A stretch of DNA of 64,000 bases from Fasciolopsis buskii (taxonomy: Eukaryota; Platyhelminthes; Trematoda; Plagiorchiida; Fasciolidae). Shown here piece after piece: positions 12,648 through 23,399 of this stretch. The notes beneath the pieces were generated by a model. It was not told the origin of the DNA. It was given only the letters and a program-made list of their open reading frames with translations, and ran no database searches. Location of the stretch: contig LUCM01006467.1 of assembly GCA_008360955.1 (NCBI GenBank), positions 27,636 through 91,635 of the forward strand, read 5' to 3'. The number at the start of each line of letters is the position of its first letter. Positions within the stretch are counted from its first letter, which is position 1. A program made the translations under genes and the position numbers.

Positions 12648-12786
12648 TTGAGACCCTATATGGTTTTATACCACTCCGAGCCTCAAAGTGACTGTTCCCT
12701 CGTTCCCCGCTTCACCGTGCAGTGGGTCCCAGTGGCTATGGAGTGCACCACTTCCACTACACTCAAACTTCTAGTATGTCACTAAA
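12648..12786 (+). repeat. SINE 3' half
   Basis: It matches the SINE body from the TGAGACCCTATATGGTT block through AGTGGGTCCCAGTGGCTATG to CTTCCACTACACTCAAACTT and TATGTCACTAAAA. The tRNA-like head is missing. 5'-truncated copies are expected for elements mobilised by LINE target-primed reverse transcription. Confidence 0.6.
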
Positions 12787-13248
12787 AATATAACCATTAC
12801 AAAATGTGTTTATCTTGAGATAACTGACATTTTCGACTCATTCGAATAAGAAGATTGACTTTAGTTGTCTTTTTTAAATTGCTCTCAGCGTGAGACTACA
12901 CCTAAAATCATGGGAAAACGGGTTTCTAGTATAAAATGTATGCATGCCCCTTACTAGCAGTTACTAGTCAAAGGAGGCTTGATAGTCCATTCATATATGC
13001 GCTTATTTGTTAAGTATGACTGGATTTTTGAGCAAACCCACTTCAGTGGAAAAGGGGGCCGCAACAGTCAACCGAATGAAAAAAGCGAGAGGACGAATAA
13101 ACCAAATTTAACACCACAGCTTCACTTTGCAAAGCCGAAAAAATCGATACTTCAATCGTTTGAGGAAACGAATTTCGTTTCGTCCGGTTTTTATGCCGCA
13201 ACTTGGATCGCCTTGGTTGTGGTCTTTCATTGTATGGGCGTTTCTCCG

Positions 13249-13282
13249 CACACGCACGCACACACACACACACACACACACC
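13249..13282. repeat. (CA)n microsatellite
   Basis: About 34 bases of CA dinucleotides with a few CG interruptions. It produces His-Thr or Val-Cys runs in the overlapping frames, which are artefacts. Confidence 0.95.
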
Positions 13283-14304
13283 AGTCGTTATGGCATCCGG
13301 CCAGATTTCCATTCAACTCTATACGTTTTAGAAAAAACGCTATAACTGTGTGAAGTGGAATGCCAAACGAAACATCATTCCAACGGAATTCATTTTAAGT
13401 CAGGCGAAGGAATTGCTGTAACTGGCGAGAGGTAGGTTCGCAATTCTACCTCATACGGTTGCATACTCCAGCATGGTCTTGTAAAAATCAGACAGAAGAA
13501 ATATTAGAAAAATTGCGTGGAATGATCACTCCTCGTAACTTTCTACCTGGGTTACGGGGTTCACAGTTTAGGACAAAGACTGAATGTCCGATGCGAGCAA
13601 CCTAGCACTGCTCCCGGCAGGTTAGTTTGATCACGTGATGGGGTGAATAACGGGCAAAAGCAAGGAATGTGCAAGCAATGTGGTCTTGTCCGATTCTTGT
13701 TGCTGCCCTGCCCAGGACAGTTAATTCAACGATCCGTTCCGCGTATCCAAACCCTACTCAACAATTTTCATGCCCATTTTATTCCCACGCTTGTTTTCGG
13801 TTTGCGTCTTGCGTCTGTCCCACAAATAACAGAATTCCGGTTGATTGTCAGGCTGACAAATATGTTGCATTCTCACTCATCCATCACGATAGGCAGGTAC
13901 ACTGTATCGCCCATACGGCCCAGTAATGCGTTAGTGTGAATGCCTGAAGTGACAGATCAGACACAGATTGTGTATGTATGTGTGTGTGTGTTCAAAGTCT
14001 CTTCACGCTAGGTTATTGTCTAGGCACAAATACACTTACTTGGTGCAGTCAATAGCTAGAAAGGCAAAGTCAGTAGGGAAAACTTCCCCTGATCAATTTC
14101 CTAACAATGTATCTCAATGGCTCGCGTGAATTTGTGTAAAGGTCAGTGTCTGTAATCCTATTTAGCTTGGGTTTTTTATTATTAATATTATTATTACTTT
14201 TATTGTCACTGAGAAAACACAAGTTGGCGAATAAGCTCTTTTTCAGTGATTCGTACTCATGCCATTACATCACTATATATCTTGACAAAAAATTTTCACT
14301 ACAG

Positions 14305-14335
14305 GAAGAATTGGATGAGTCAGATACAAATATGG
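14305..14335 (+). CDS. Candidate micro-exon of unknown + strand gene
   Basis: The acceptor AAATTTTCACTACAG|GAAGAA is strong and the frame reads EELDESDTNMG. A donor at ATGG|GTGCAG (end 14,335) or at TTTGTG|GTGTTA (end 14,353) leaves one base either way, which fits the two-base start of the terminal exon at 19,472. The acidic sequence continues the acidic end of the 12,432 exon. The very short length and the choice of two mediocre donors make this the weakest link of the model. Confidence 0.3.
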
Positions 14336-14465
14336 GTGCAGAAGGGATTTGTGGTGTTACATGCATAACCTGAATACACAAGAATGTGTTGTGGTAATTG
14401 TTTTGTTGTCCAGGGTTTGCATTGGGACGAAGGGTGGGCCAGGGGAGTTGAAGCGCAACCACAAA

Positions 14466-16759
14466 TTATTTTTGAGAACAAAGTGGAGGATTGTGTAGAC
14501 GGATTGCGACAGCTTCCGCAGTGCTCAAGAGGCGACACTTTGCCAACCTGGATTGTTGACCTCTGACCTTATACAGGGTCCGGAAAGCTTGCGTCACATT
14601 CACGGTGTGGTTAGTCTGTGCTAGATGTGAAAAAACTGCGCTAATAAGTGAATTAATTGTTCCGGTGCCTAACCATGCCGGGTGGTGCTCACGGATGCAT
14701 TCAGACAAGCGCCTGGTCGTGCGGCCGATGTACATTGTCCCACAGGAACATGTGAACGAATAGATAAAAAACGAGGGACTTTGTCTTTCAACCATAGTGA
14801 CACTACGGGGCGGGATTTGAACAGGATACGAATCTTGGCTGCGTAGAATGTCTTATTGATAGCACTAGTCAGTCTTCGCCGGGCTATCTCCGCTAGCGTG
14901 TCACCTTTGAATGGCAGAGATATGTATACCGGCTTTCTCTCCACCGTCGCCCTCCTAGGAACTTCCTGTTCTGTCTCCAGCATCTTGTCGATTAATCTAA
15001 TTGGAAAACCATTTTCAGTGAATCCTCTTCTGACCGTCTGCAGTTCAGCTTCAAGAGTATCTTCTGTGCATATTCTTTTTGTCCTGGCAATCAGACATCT
15101 AATTAAGTTCCTCTTCACATTAAGAGGTACAAAGCTGTGGAAGTTGATGTATTACCCATTCCATGTGGCTTTCCTGTGTACTGATCGCCGAACTGAGCCG
15201 TCTTCTCGACGACTTAGTCGTACATCTAAGAAAGCTATTTCATTATTCAGCTCCAACTCTGTTGTAAATTTCACATTTGCGTGAGCCGAGTTGAACATAT
15301 TCAACTGTTGTTTAGTTTTCGTCGAGGGGTTGAGTATACAGAAGATGTCATCCACATAACGCTTGTGTAAGTAGAGTAATTGTATTGACGACTCGAGTGG
15401 TCTACGGTCCAGCTTTGCCATGAAAATTTCAGCTAGTAGCGGACCGAGTGGGGATCCCATCGCTACGCCGTCCTTTTGACGGTAAATTTGATTATTGAAT
15501 TTAAATTGGACGTTGTAGGTACAAAAGAACAATAGTTGTTTCAAGTCTGCTATCTGAAGACTTGTCGCTAAGCCACTGTTCCCGATGTAGTCACAGAGGT
15601 ATTCGATTGTCTCCGTGATCGGAACGTTGGTAAAAAGGGCGGTGACGTCTAAAGAAAGCATTCTTAGTCCTTTCATATTTAGTTCTTTCATGGAGTCAAT
15701 AAGCTCAAATTTGTCTTTGAGGCTGTCTTGCTACCTTCTGTCTAACGGGTTCCAGTAACCTAGCTAAGCATTTTGCCACAGCATGGTACGGCGAAGTGCA
15801 CATGTCGAGAATAGGCCTCATAGGTACTCCATTTTTATGTAATTTGGGTAGGCCATACAATCTCGGAATAGTAGTTCCCGTAGGCCGAATTTGTTCGAAT
15901 GTCGTTGAACCTATGATATCCCTTTGTCTTAGTCGTCTCAAGATACTAGACAACGATTTTTCTATCTGATGCGTCTTATCATTCTCCTTCGCCATTTTTG
16001 CGAATTTTGATTTGTCATTCAGAAGGGCTTCCATTTTCGTTATATAGTCAGACGTGTTCAGGAGAACTATGCCTGCACCCTTATCTGGTCTTGATAACAT
16101 GATGTCTGCATTTTTCTGCAGTTCTCTTAACCGTCTCTTATGTTCCGGCTTTAATAACCCACTCGTTGTATGTCTAGCGCCATGATATCGATAGCAAGTG
16201 TTCAGCAAAGTTGATTTAAATGCTCGCATTTCATTTGTGATGACGGGGATAAACTCGACACTTGAGAGAAAAGATTAGCGATTCCGAATTCTAAGTCCAT
16301 TTGTGCACTCTGGCTGTCTGGGCAACATAATTTAGGCCCCAGGGATAAAACTTCTAACAACGTCTTGTCTAACTTGAAGTTTGACAAATTGTGAACAAAT
16401 CGATCAGGGTTCTGCGGAAACTCACTCGATGGTTTTGATCCTTCCAATCGTTTCATCAACACTTGGCGCTTCTGGTTCACCTGTTTATGTACAATGGATT
16501 GAACGTATTCCTCGAAAGATTGTTTTTCTTCCTGAATCAATTGGTCGAGCACATAAGTTGATGTCACAAATGATCGTTCTAATTCCGCGGTGTGATTGCA
16601 CGTGGTATCACGTTCATTACGAGCTTGTCTTTGAAGTGATGATTTAGTAATGTATATCCGGTTATTGTTGTTACTATTGCAGTCATTATTATTATTGTTA
16701 TCATTGCTATTATATGTACGGCTGAATATAGTATGTGGTAAAACTGTGACCAAAAGCAC
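14466..16759 (-). mobile_element. Penelope-like retroelement with RT and GIY-YIG
   Basis: Read from 16,759 downward, the broken frame shows a leader with the N-terminal motif VHNLSNFKLD...VLSLGPKLC. The reverse transcriptase follows: RPDKGAGIVLLN, RLYGLPKLHKNGVPMRPI, LSLDVTALFTNVPI, GVAMGSPLGPLLAEIFMAKL and the catalytic YVDDIF. Last comes a C-terminal GIY-YIG nuclease region (CSCGTMYIGRTTRRL...REH). RT followed by GIY-YIG is the hallmark of Penelope-like elements. It is inactive: frame shifts lie near 16,215, 15,700 and 14,800, and there is one TAA at about 15,152 where the same frame resumes. The catalytic residues are intact, so decay is modest. It sits antisense in the putative intron 14,336-19,471 of the + strand gene. 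Confidence 0.9.
16655..16720. repeat. ATT/ATC-type simple repeat in Penelope leader
   Basis: A run of ATT, ATC and GTT triplets that encodes poly-Asn on the minus strand inside the 5' leader of the Penelope-like element. It probably arose after or during insertion and is not part of a conserved domain. Confidence 0.7.
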
Positions 16760-16859
16760 TGGGGATGGATTGGGGGGAGCCCTCGCGCAAGAGTCAGGTT
16801 AGGGCTTTTAAGAGGGGAAAGACTATGAGTGAGCGAAAAGACGGAAGGTGAGTGTTCCA

Positions 16860-19395
16860 CTGTTTTACAATCAGAGGGGGAAAATTAATAGATAGAAGCG
16901 CGACATCTGGAAACAAAACCATGATAATGCTGACTAGCTGATAGTGCACGAGATGGGCAGAAAAATAGTCACAGAAAGAGAAACTCCCGTGACAAGCTCT
17001 GAAAAACAAAAAACAAAAATGGTGCTGGTTGGACATGGGGTGGCGACGCAAGCTTACCAAGATGGTCTGATGACTACGGATTAGAGGCTGATGATCAGGT
17101 TTATGATCTTTTTTAACCCGTTCAGGAATGGGGAAAGAAGCTGGGGAAGGTCCGTTCTACATCACACTGTGATATTCAAATACGGAGCAAATGTGAGCTG
17201 TGCACAGCAAAATAAGAAGGGGAAAGAGGTGAAGAAATTTCCGGCACAAAACAAAAAACCAACCTTGGACGCAGAGTGAGAAGCAACTGAATGAAAAGGA
17301 CATGACCAGCATAATGAAGAGCTAAAATATAAGTGGCAATGAGGACCACAGTCTGTGAAATGCAAATCTCCGCTTTGACTTTTCAAGCTATTTTTGGTGG
17401 CTTCGAGGTGGCGTTAGTAGTATACCCAGTATAATCTACTCTGGTTGCAACGTGAGTGCATAACTTTTCTTGTTCTGTCGTCCGTTTATGCGAGATTTCC
17501 ACCATTTTGGGTTTCGGTTATTCAGGAAGTGCTCTGTCCCAGTAGTTTTTACACGATCTTTCGCTTTCAGCTGAATATCTTGGCATTACCGATTTTTGCT
17601 CGCAATCTTCTTGTGAAATACTAGGTGCTTGTTTGTTTTTCACTTGGTTAATTGATTCACTTTATTGATATTCATTTTTTCCTTACTCTTTTCATATTTC
17701 AGTGACAGTAAGTTGTGTGTCTCATTCGGTTCGATTCAGTCAGCATGAGCCCGCAACATGTCTCGTGACACTTGTTCACACGTCCAAATCTCTTCTTGCA
17801 TAACTATCCACAAGCAGCCGATTAACTTCACATTCTTTCATCTTTGTGTTGTTGTCCTTTCTTGTGCTATTGTTGTTTTCGTTATTTCGATTCTAACCAC
17901 TTTACTGCCGCTTTCTGTGTTGTTGTTGTTGTTGTTGTTGTTGTTGTCGTTGTGTCCATCTCATTGTGGTTGGTCCTGTTGCTGCGTCTGCTTTTGCTTG
18001 AGCTGTTGATGTTGATGCTGTTTCCACTTTTATTGTTCTTGTTGCAGTAATTACTATTATTATTACTGTAAAACAGTGCTAATGCGCTTGTTTACGTGCG
18101 CGTGTACGTGATGTGCGTGTGGGGGTCTGGATAACTAGATGTCATTGCATTTAAACAAAATGCTGATATCACATAATCCTGTTCTTTGTGACTCTTTTGT
18201 TTCCCCCTCAAACCGACTTCGCCCAACTAGCGGAAAATCAATTTTATTTCAAACGACGAAGTTGTTGTACAAAGCCCACTGTCTGTTGCTATTAATTTTT
18301 CTCATTTATGTGCTTTAGCGCACACTTCCCGTTAGACAAGAGTGCATTGAGGTGGTTTCTTGAGCCTTCTTTTGTCGCAGTGCATACGCTTTTACACTTC
18401 CAGTGAATCGCTTATAAAACTTTCAGATCAAGCAACCAGTGTGGACACAATCGAAACCAAAGAACATAATTAGGCGGCAAGTTGTGGTGACTCGTCACTC
18501 CCAGCCAGTCGGTGGTGACATTTGGACTCAAGGCCAGCTGAGTTGACCCTCAAGAATTTTCACAGAGGGTTAAAAGCAATCCAATTAAAGTTGATAAAGT
18601 GTAGTAAGACTAACATATCTGCAGTTGTTCCATTGTTACCCTTTTAGAGTTTGTGATCGATTTCCTTTTATTTCATAGAGCAATCAAATGGCAATGGGTC
18701 GGATCAAGACCAGGTCCAGTTGGTCTAAGTAAAATGGGCATTTTGCGTGATCCCCATTTCTACTGATGTACAGAAAAACTATGCCATTAGGAGTACGAGT
18801 CGGGGAACCATCATTCTGATCGGAGGACCCTGGAAATTCTCAGTTTTACTAAGGCATAAAACATTCTTGGTAGTTTCACCTGTGTTTACCCCATTTCGTT
18901 AGCCAGCTGACCCCTCTGAAGACTGTCCAAACGGTTCCGACTTCCATGGGCACACCACACGTTACCCGGCTGCTGTCCCCGCGATAACGAAAGAAGGAGA
19001 CGGACTCTATGCAATTCTGGGGTATTTTTAAAAACTGGAAACTTTTTAACCGAGGGGAGTGACTAAACACGTCGATCCCATTCATGAAGGTCAAGACTCA
19101 TTGGGGCGGAGCCGCTTGGTTTAAGGTTGCAGACTCATTCAAACCATCGTTACAAGGCACGTCTTTTCCCGATGCGATGTAGGAGGATCATTTCGAGGAA
19201 GATAAAGCAATGATGTAACTAGTTTCATTCAATTAGTCAGTATTTTTGATACACAGACAATTAGTCTTATTTTATCAACCAATTTGTCAACTTTCTTCGA
19301 TACTATCGTCCCATTCGATCACTTAGATATCATCTAGTCAACAGAATTCAACTTAATTTGCTGACCGGAAAGCCAGAACTACCGATAAACATGAA
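16860..19395. other. Intron-like non-coding stretch
   Basis: It lies between the Penelope-like element and the terminal exon at 19,472. It contains T-rich sequence, a (GTT)n tract and no domain-bearing frame. If the multi-exon model is right, this is intron. Confidence 0.4.
17918..17954. repeat. (GTT)n microsatellite
   Basis: About eleven GTT triplets, followed by imperfect GTC/GTT. It creates poly-Val, poly-Leu or poly-Cys frames that are not genes. Confidence 0.95.
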
Positions 19396-19471
19396 ATGGT
19401 GAATAACTTTGCGAGCAACTCCAGTTCCCTTGCAGTCAGATTGACCAGTTTCATTCTTTTTTGCGCCCCAG

Positions 19472-20028
19472 GTGACGTATTGAGCGACTTGTGTCTCCAT
19501 CGATCCAGACATACAGATGGATGCGAAAACCATACGGCAAATGTGGAAGAATCATCAGGTGACACATCTAACGGTCCTGGGGTAAGCTCACTGGATGTGG
19601 AAAATCCTGATTTGTCAGGGACCCAAGCGGACAGTAAAATGTGGAACTCAACCAGCACGCCTATCCTATCAGCGAATCCGACCGGGTCACAAGGTGTCAC
19701 GCATTCCACCAATGAACTGTTACCCGCACCACCGATTTCGTCGCTCCATAATCCGCCAGATGTGAGTATTACCGGTTACCAATCGATCAACGGACCGAAA
19801 AGCGGATCACAGCTGCCGACGACCTATCCGTTCACGGGCTCTAAACAGCTCCAAACCTCATACAACGCACGTGATCGGAGTCAACAACCATATAGGTGGT
19901 CCAATCAACGCTATAGTGTGGACCTGGACAGTGGATCGATTCAAGAACAACTAGACACACAAGATCAATGGTGGCCAGACTCGTATCGGCCCCAATCGCA
20001 CAATAATTATCAGTTTGATTCTGACTGA
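19472..20028 (+). CDS. Terminal exon of unknown gene, Ser/Pro/Gln-rich C-terminus
   Basis: The pyrimidine-rich acceptor TTCATTCTTTTTTGCGCCCCAG precedes a 185-codon frame that runs to TGA, starting with a split Gly codon (G|GT). The protein is low-complexity and hydrophilic: Ser, Thr, Pro, Gly and Asn rich in the middle (DTSNGPGVSSLDVENPDLSG), then Gln/Arg/Tyr-rich (NARDRSQQPYRWSNQRYSVD), ending in DSYRPQSHNNYQFDSD. There are no transmembrane or catalytic motifs. Such tails are typical of cytoplasmic C-termini of membrane or scaffold proteins, but that is inference. No AATAAA lies close downstream. Codon use and length argue for real coding; the identity is unknown. Confidence 0.6.
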
Positions 20029-20344
20029 GATTGTCGTGGGAAACAATCGTCTTTCAGGTTTTTTCCATATGATCCTCTCATGAATAGATGTCTGAAGATA
20101 GTTATTTTGCCTCTCCCACCCTCGATACTGTTCATAGTTGCTGCAAAAGTGATTATTTGCCAAATACTTTTCCATAGTACTCATTAAAACCGCGGTATAT
20201 TTCACGAGAAATTTGAATCATGCCACAGCTACCAGTTTGCACAAATATCTCTCACGTGATCCGGTTCATTCTCAGACTTCTTGTCAATCGCCCTTGTATC
20301 GTTACTGAATACAAACGCTAAGTACGTAACACTATCATACTCAC

Positions 20345-20444
20345 AGCAATCCACAATCCCTCGCATGTTCTCCGGGTTGTTTGACACAGCAAAAGTAAAA
20401 ATCTTACTCTCACATCAACGAACTTTTGGTTGCACGAGGCAATT
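20345..20444 (-). CDS. Candidate internal exon, unknown - strand gene
   Basis: On the minus strand the acceptor TTAATATTCATTCCTCACAG and the donor ATTGCT|GTGAGTATG flank 100 bases. Only one frame is free of stops, starting after one base: IASCNQKFVDVRVRFLLLLC then QTTRRTCEGLWIA. Having both strong splice sites around a single open frame is unlikely by chance but not conclusive. The mixed basic/hydrophobic sequence resembles a helical repeat, and I recognise no family. Confidence 0.35.
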
Positions 20445-20471
20445 CTGTGAGGAATGAATATTAAACAGTCT

Positions 20472-20519
20472 TCACACACACACATGCACACACATACACA
20501 CACATACACACACACACAC
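20472..20519. repeat. (CA)n microsatellite
   Basis: CA repeats with periodic TG and TA interruptions, followed by AT-rich CATATA sequence to about 20,560. The overlapping minus-strand frame rich in Cys and Val is an artefact of this tract. Confidence 0.95.
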
Positions 20520-20970
20520 TTATGGGCATGCACATATAAATATGCATGCACATATATACAGATAGATTTGTACACTTTCCTCTTCATTCATTTTCGAACT
20601 CTAACAAAAAAGTGATGTTTTTCTCAAATTTAACCATTTCCTCATGAACCCATATAAACCAGGGATGATGTTGTCTACTCGACGGATTATGTAGATCCAT
20701 TAACTAAACATTTTGAAGGAGAACGGGAAAAACTGCTGCCGAACCGAACGAAGTAGGTTAACATCGGGAATGCGGATTGTTTAGGAACATCCTGTCACCG
20801 TTCAGAATGTCTGGTTTCCTCCACTTAGTCATTCCTGCTGTTCTGTCTGCATCGTCCAATCCCACTAACTAATGGAATAAAATAACGAAGCTGAACCGGG
20901 ACAAAATATCGTTTTATTAAACCAGAACATCGCATATCCTTAGGTTACTTTGCCTGTATATTTACGCTTG

Positions 20971-21290
20971 CGTAACTGTCGTTAGTTCATCCGTTGTCAG
21001 TGTCGCTGCTTGATTGGTCCACTTCGTCTAATGCATTTCACTTGATTTAGCTCTTGTCGTTTTGCTGTCGAATCCAGACCGCTCATCTTGATTGGTTAGC
21101 ACGACACGTGATATGACCTCCTCAGTTCGAACATCCGTATTCTTGCCTTCTAGTCACAAAACCATATGGGCTGGCGGCTGGTACCCAATGAGATAACGTG
21201 GTCTTGACCTCATCTTCCAATCAGTACTCGTCCGCTGCTTGACCCAATCGGATTGCATCCACGTGTGCTTATTGATTCTGATTTGCCTCT
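20971..21290 (-). repeat. CCAAT-rich ~310-bp repeat, left copy
   Basis: This segment is the reverse complement of 29,607-29,917, apparently almost base for base through TGATTTG at 21,290. On the minus strand it contains several CCAAT-type words (GATTGG, CCAATCA, ATTGGG) and is followed by weaker similarity including TATATA-like and AATAAA-type blocks towards 20,890. That layout resembles the U3-R region of a solo long terminal repeat. No flanking coding domain or clear TG...CA ends were found, so it is called only a repeat. Confidence 0.75.
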
Positions 21291-21497
21291 CACGGTCTGG
21301 TATCGCGCAGCCGCCCATACCTCAGGAGCATCGTCGATTAACTGCCGTCTCTTCGCACCGATGCTCTTGCACGGCTAGTTTCCTAGAGCCGGGGAAGTAT
21401 TCAGGTATTGGTGATACGAATACGAGTCCGTGTGTTTTAACCTTAGGCGCCAGTTAGTCATGCGATACATCGAATTACTCAAAAACATTCTTACTCA

Positions 21498-21558
21498 CTG
21501 GGGTGTGAAAACAATTCAGCAGCCCGTTCGAGTTCGACGAAGCGAAATCAGATGGCAT
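21498..21558 (-). CDS. Candidate initial exon, unknown - strand gene
   Basis: On the minus strand an ATG in ATCATGC opens a short frame (MPSDFAFVELERAAELFSHP). It ends at a near-consensus donor, ACCCCA|GTGAGTAAG, with one base left over. A TATA-like TTATAAAAA lies about 20 bases upstream and in-frame stops precede the ATG, so it can only be an initial exon. It is very short and its phase does not fit the exon at 20,345 directly, so another exon would be needed between them. Confidence 0.2.
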
Positions 21559-21639
21559 GATTTCCGTTTGTTTTTATAACCTTTAATCGATTTCCAGCTG
21601 CGTAATTCCGCTTTGGTGACTACCCCACAGCACCTTTTA

Positions 21640-21985
21640 TTCAAAAAAGAAAAAGAACCGAGAAATAGTAGAAGATTAACTGCAGGGGAGTAGATTGAAG
21701 AACTATATAGAGAAAGGAAGATTTCGAGTGGACGAGCGCTACTGATTGCAGGATTCGTCTTTATCGCCTAATGTGCACAACCATCCATTGGGGGGAGGGA
21801 TCTCGTGAACCGCAACCCAACAGTATAGGTGGACCTACACGGGCCAGACTACTGGTTAGGTTTTTCATGCCTTTCCCGAAGTTAACCTTCCTTCTAAGCA
21901 TTATCTGTCTCGGAAAACAGTGTAGAGTGAAGTAATCGTTCTGTACGTATGCGCAAAACAACCCAAACATTCTGTTCAATTCAAA
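21640..21985 (+). repeat. Interspersed repeat family D, copy 2
   Basis: It shares with 3,575-3,910 the ordered blocks GGGAG...GATCTC, a CAACA/CAGTA...GGTCTACNCGGG-like segment and TACTGGTTAGGTTTTTCATG. Similarity is moderate, indicating an old family. No coding content is recognised. Confidence 0.4.
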
Positions 21986-22690
21986 TTCAGTGCCTCCTCT
22001 AACGCTAGGGACCGAGTATGTTTTGTCTAACCTTTCTCACCATTTCCTGCCAGTACCACGAAGAAAACAATATTCAAACATCGAAAGTCCTCAAACAGCT
22101 ATCCGTATCGGTCATGTTTCTGACACGATTAGCTAGACCGACCTCACCGTTCCTGTGCTTATTCTACCTTCGGTCTATAGTCGGATATCGAACCGGCAAT
22201 ACAGACGGTAAAACACAATAGCAATAAAAACAAACAAACCTAGTCGGTACCGGAGTCATATTTCCACATAGTCGACCCATTCGTTTTGGCGATTTCTTTT
22301 TGTCAGAAAAATCATTCACAGTTCGTGGGTTCATGAATGATTTGCACAAACCTTATAGTGGAAGCTGTTCAGCACGGGACGAACGTCAGCGCCACCGTTT
22401 ATCGGCTGGCAACTGAGGGAACAAATTTCTAATTCGATTAAACGGATACGCACATGCATATGGTCTGAATAACCACTGGTTGATTGGCCATTTCGCATTT
22501 CAGATGATCCAGAGGCTTGAATTTTTCAATACCTTCAGGAAAATTTGACTTGAGTCGTTTAGTTATACAATAAGCCTTTGGTTAGCTCCTGTTATGAAAT
22601 CTGAAGCCTACACGGACCATTAACTTCAAGGATGAAACTGACAAGCTGCAATAAACTTGAAAGCAGTAGTGTGCTCCGGAGTAAATTATT

Positions 22691-23013
22691 CACGGTGCCT
22701 CAGTGGTAGAGCATCTACCAAGTAAACGGAAAGTGGGCGGCTCGTTTCTGGTACATAGCGGCTACTCGACCGGAGCTTATCAAGTGGATTAAGCTTCAGC
22801 CTCCAGAAAGGTCACGAGTTCGAATCCCAGATACCCAGTCACTTTGGTGGCAGGCGTAAATTAGCTGCCTGCCAACTCCTTACCACACCTGACCTACTGA
22901 GATTCTATGGCACAAGTTTCAGGGTCACGATTGCCGGTCCCTTCCTACCCCGTGTAGTGGGCCCTATGGTGAGTCCCCCTCCATTATACCCATGCTGCAG
23001 GTATGTCACGAAG
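22691..23013 (+). repeat. SINE with two tRNA-like heads in tandem
   Basis: The segment starts with a first tRNA-like head (GGTGCCTCAGTGGTAGAGCA, 22,694-22,713) of a different type from the family head. About 90 bases later comes the usual head (ATCAAGTGGATTAAGC with a perfect box B GAGTTCGAATCCC at 22,816-22,828), then the normal SINE body (CACACCTGACCTACTGAGAT, GTTTCAGGGTCACGATTGCC, GTGTAGTGGGCCCTATGG) to about 23,013. It is either a dimeric SINE subfamily or one element inserted next to another tRNA-derived sequence. Confidence 0.65.
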
Positions 23014-23319
23014 AAATCGGTTGACCTATCATGTCCTCGAACCACTCAGAAAGGGGATAGGTTTGCAAGGAGTGACCTGATCTCGGTTTTTCGAACTGAG
23101 TGGCGAAAGAATCACAGTTGAACTGTTTCCCCCACCAGAAGGGTTGCACAATTCTTATATCACTGGGGTTTGCGCAAGGGCATCGGCTGGAAGCAAAGCT
23201 GGTGTCAGTCACAGTCATTGATCACATGTGTGTGGACACATCCGCGGTCATTAGTGTGTAAGTGTGTGTATGTCTGTGTGGTTTGAGATATGAGATATGG
23301 GATGCTGATGGAAAGTTAC

Positions 23320-23398
23320 TTTCAATAACTCGATGGAACATCATGCGCTTGAGAAGTGGATCGCGTGCAACGTGGCGGACGTAGGCTACTGAAAAGGC
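23320..23398 (-). CDS. Candidate internal exon, unknown - strand gene
   Basis: The minus-strand acceptor CCTGTCATGTTTTCTCAG is strong. The frame AFSVAYVRHVARDPLLKRMM then FHRVIE is open, while the other two frames contain stops. A fair donor GAAA|GTAACT leaves one base. If the donor is not used, the frame continues for about 14 codons into repeats of CAC/ATA. No domain recognised. Confidence 0.35.
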
Positions 23399-23399
23399 C

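Noticed and set aside
12979..13353. 124-codon open frame with His-Thr repeats
   Set aside because: The frame is prolonged by the (CA)n tract at 13,249-13,282, and the rest has no recognisable domain.
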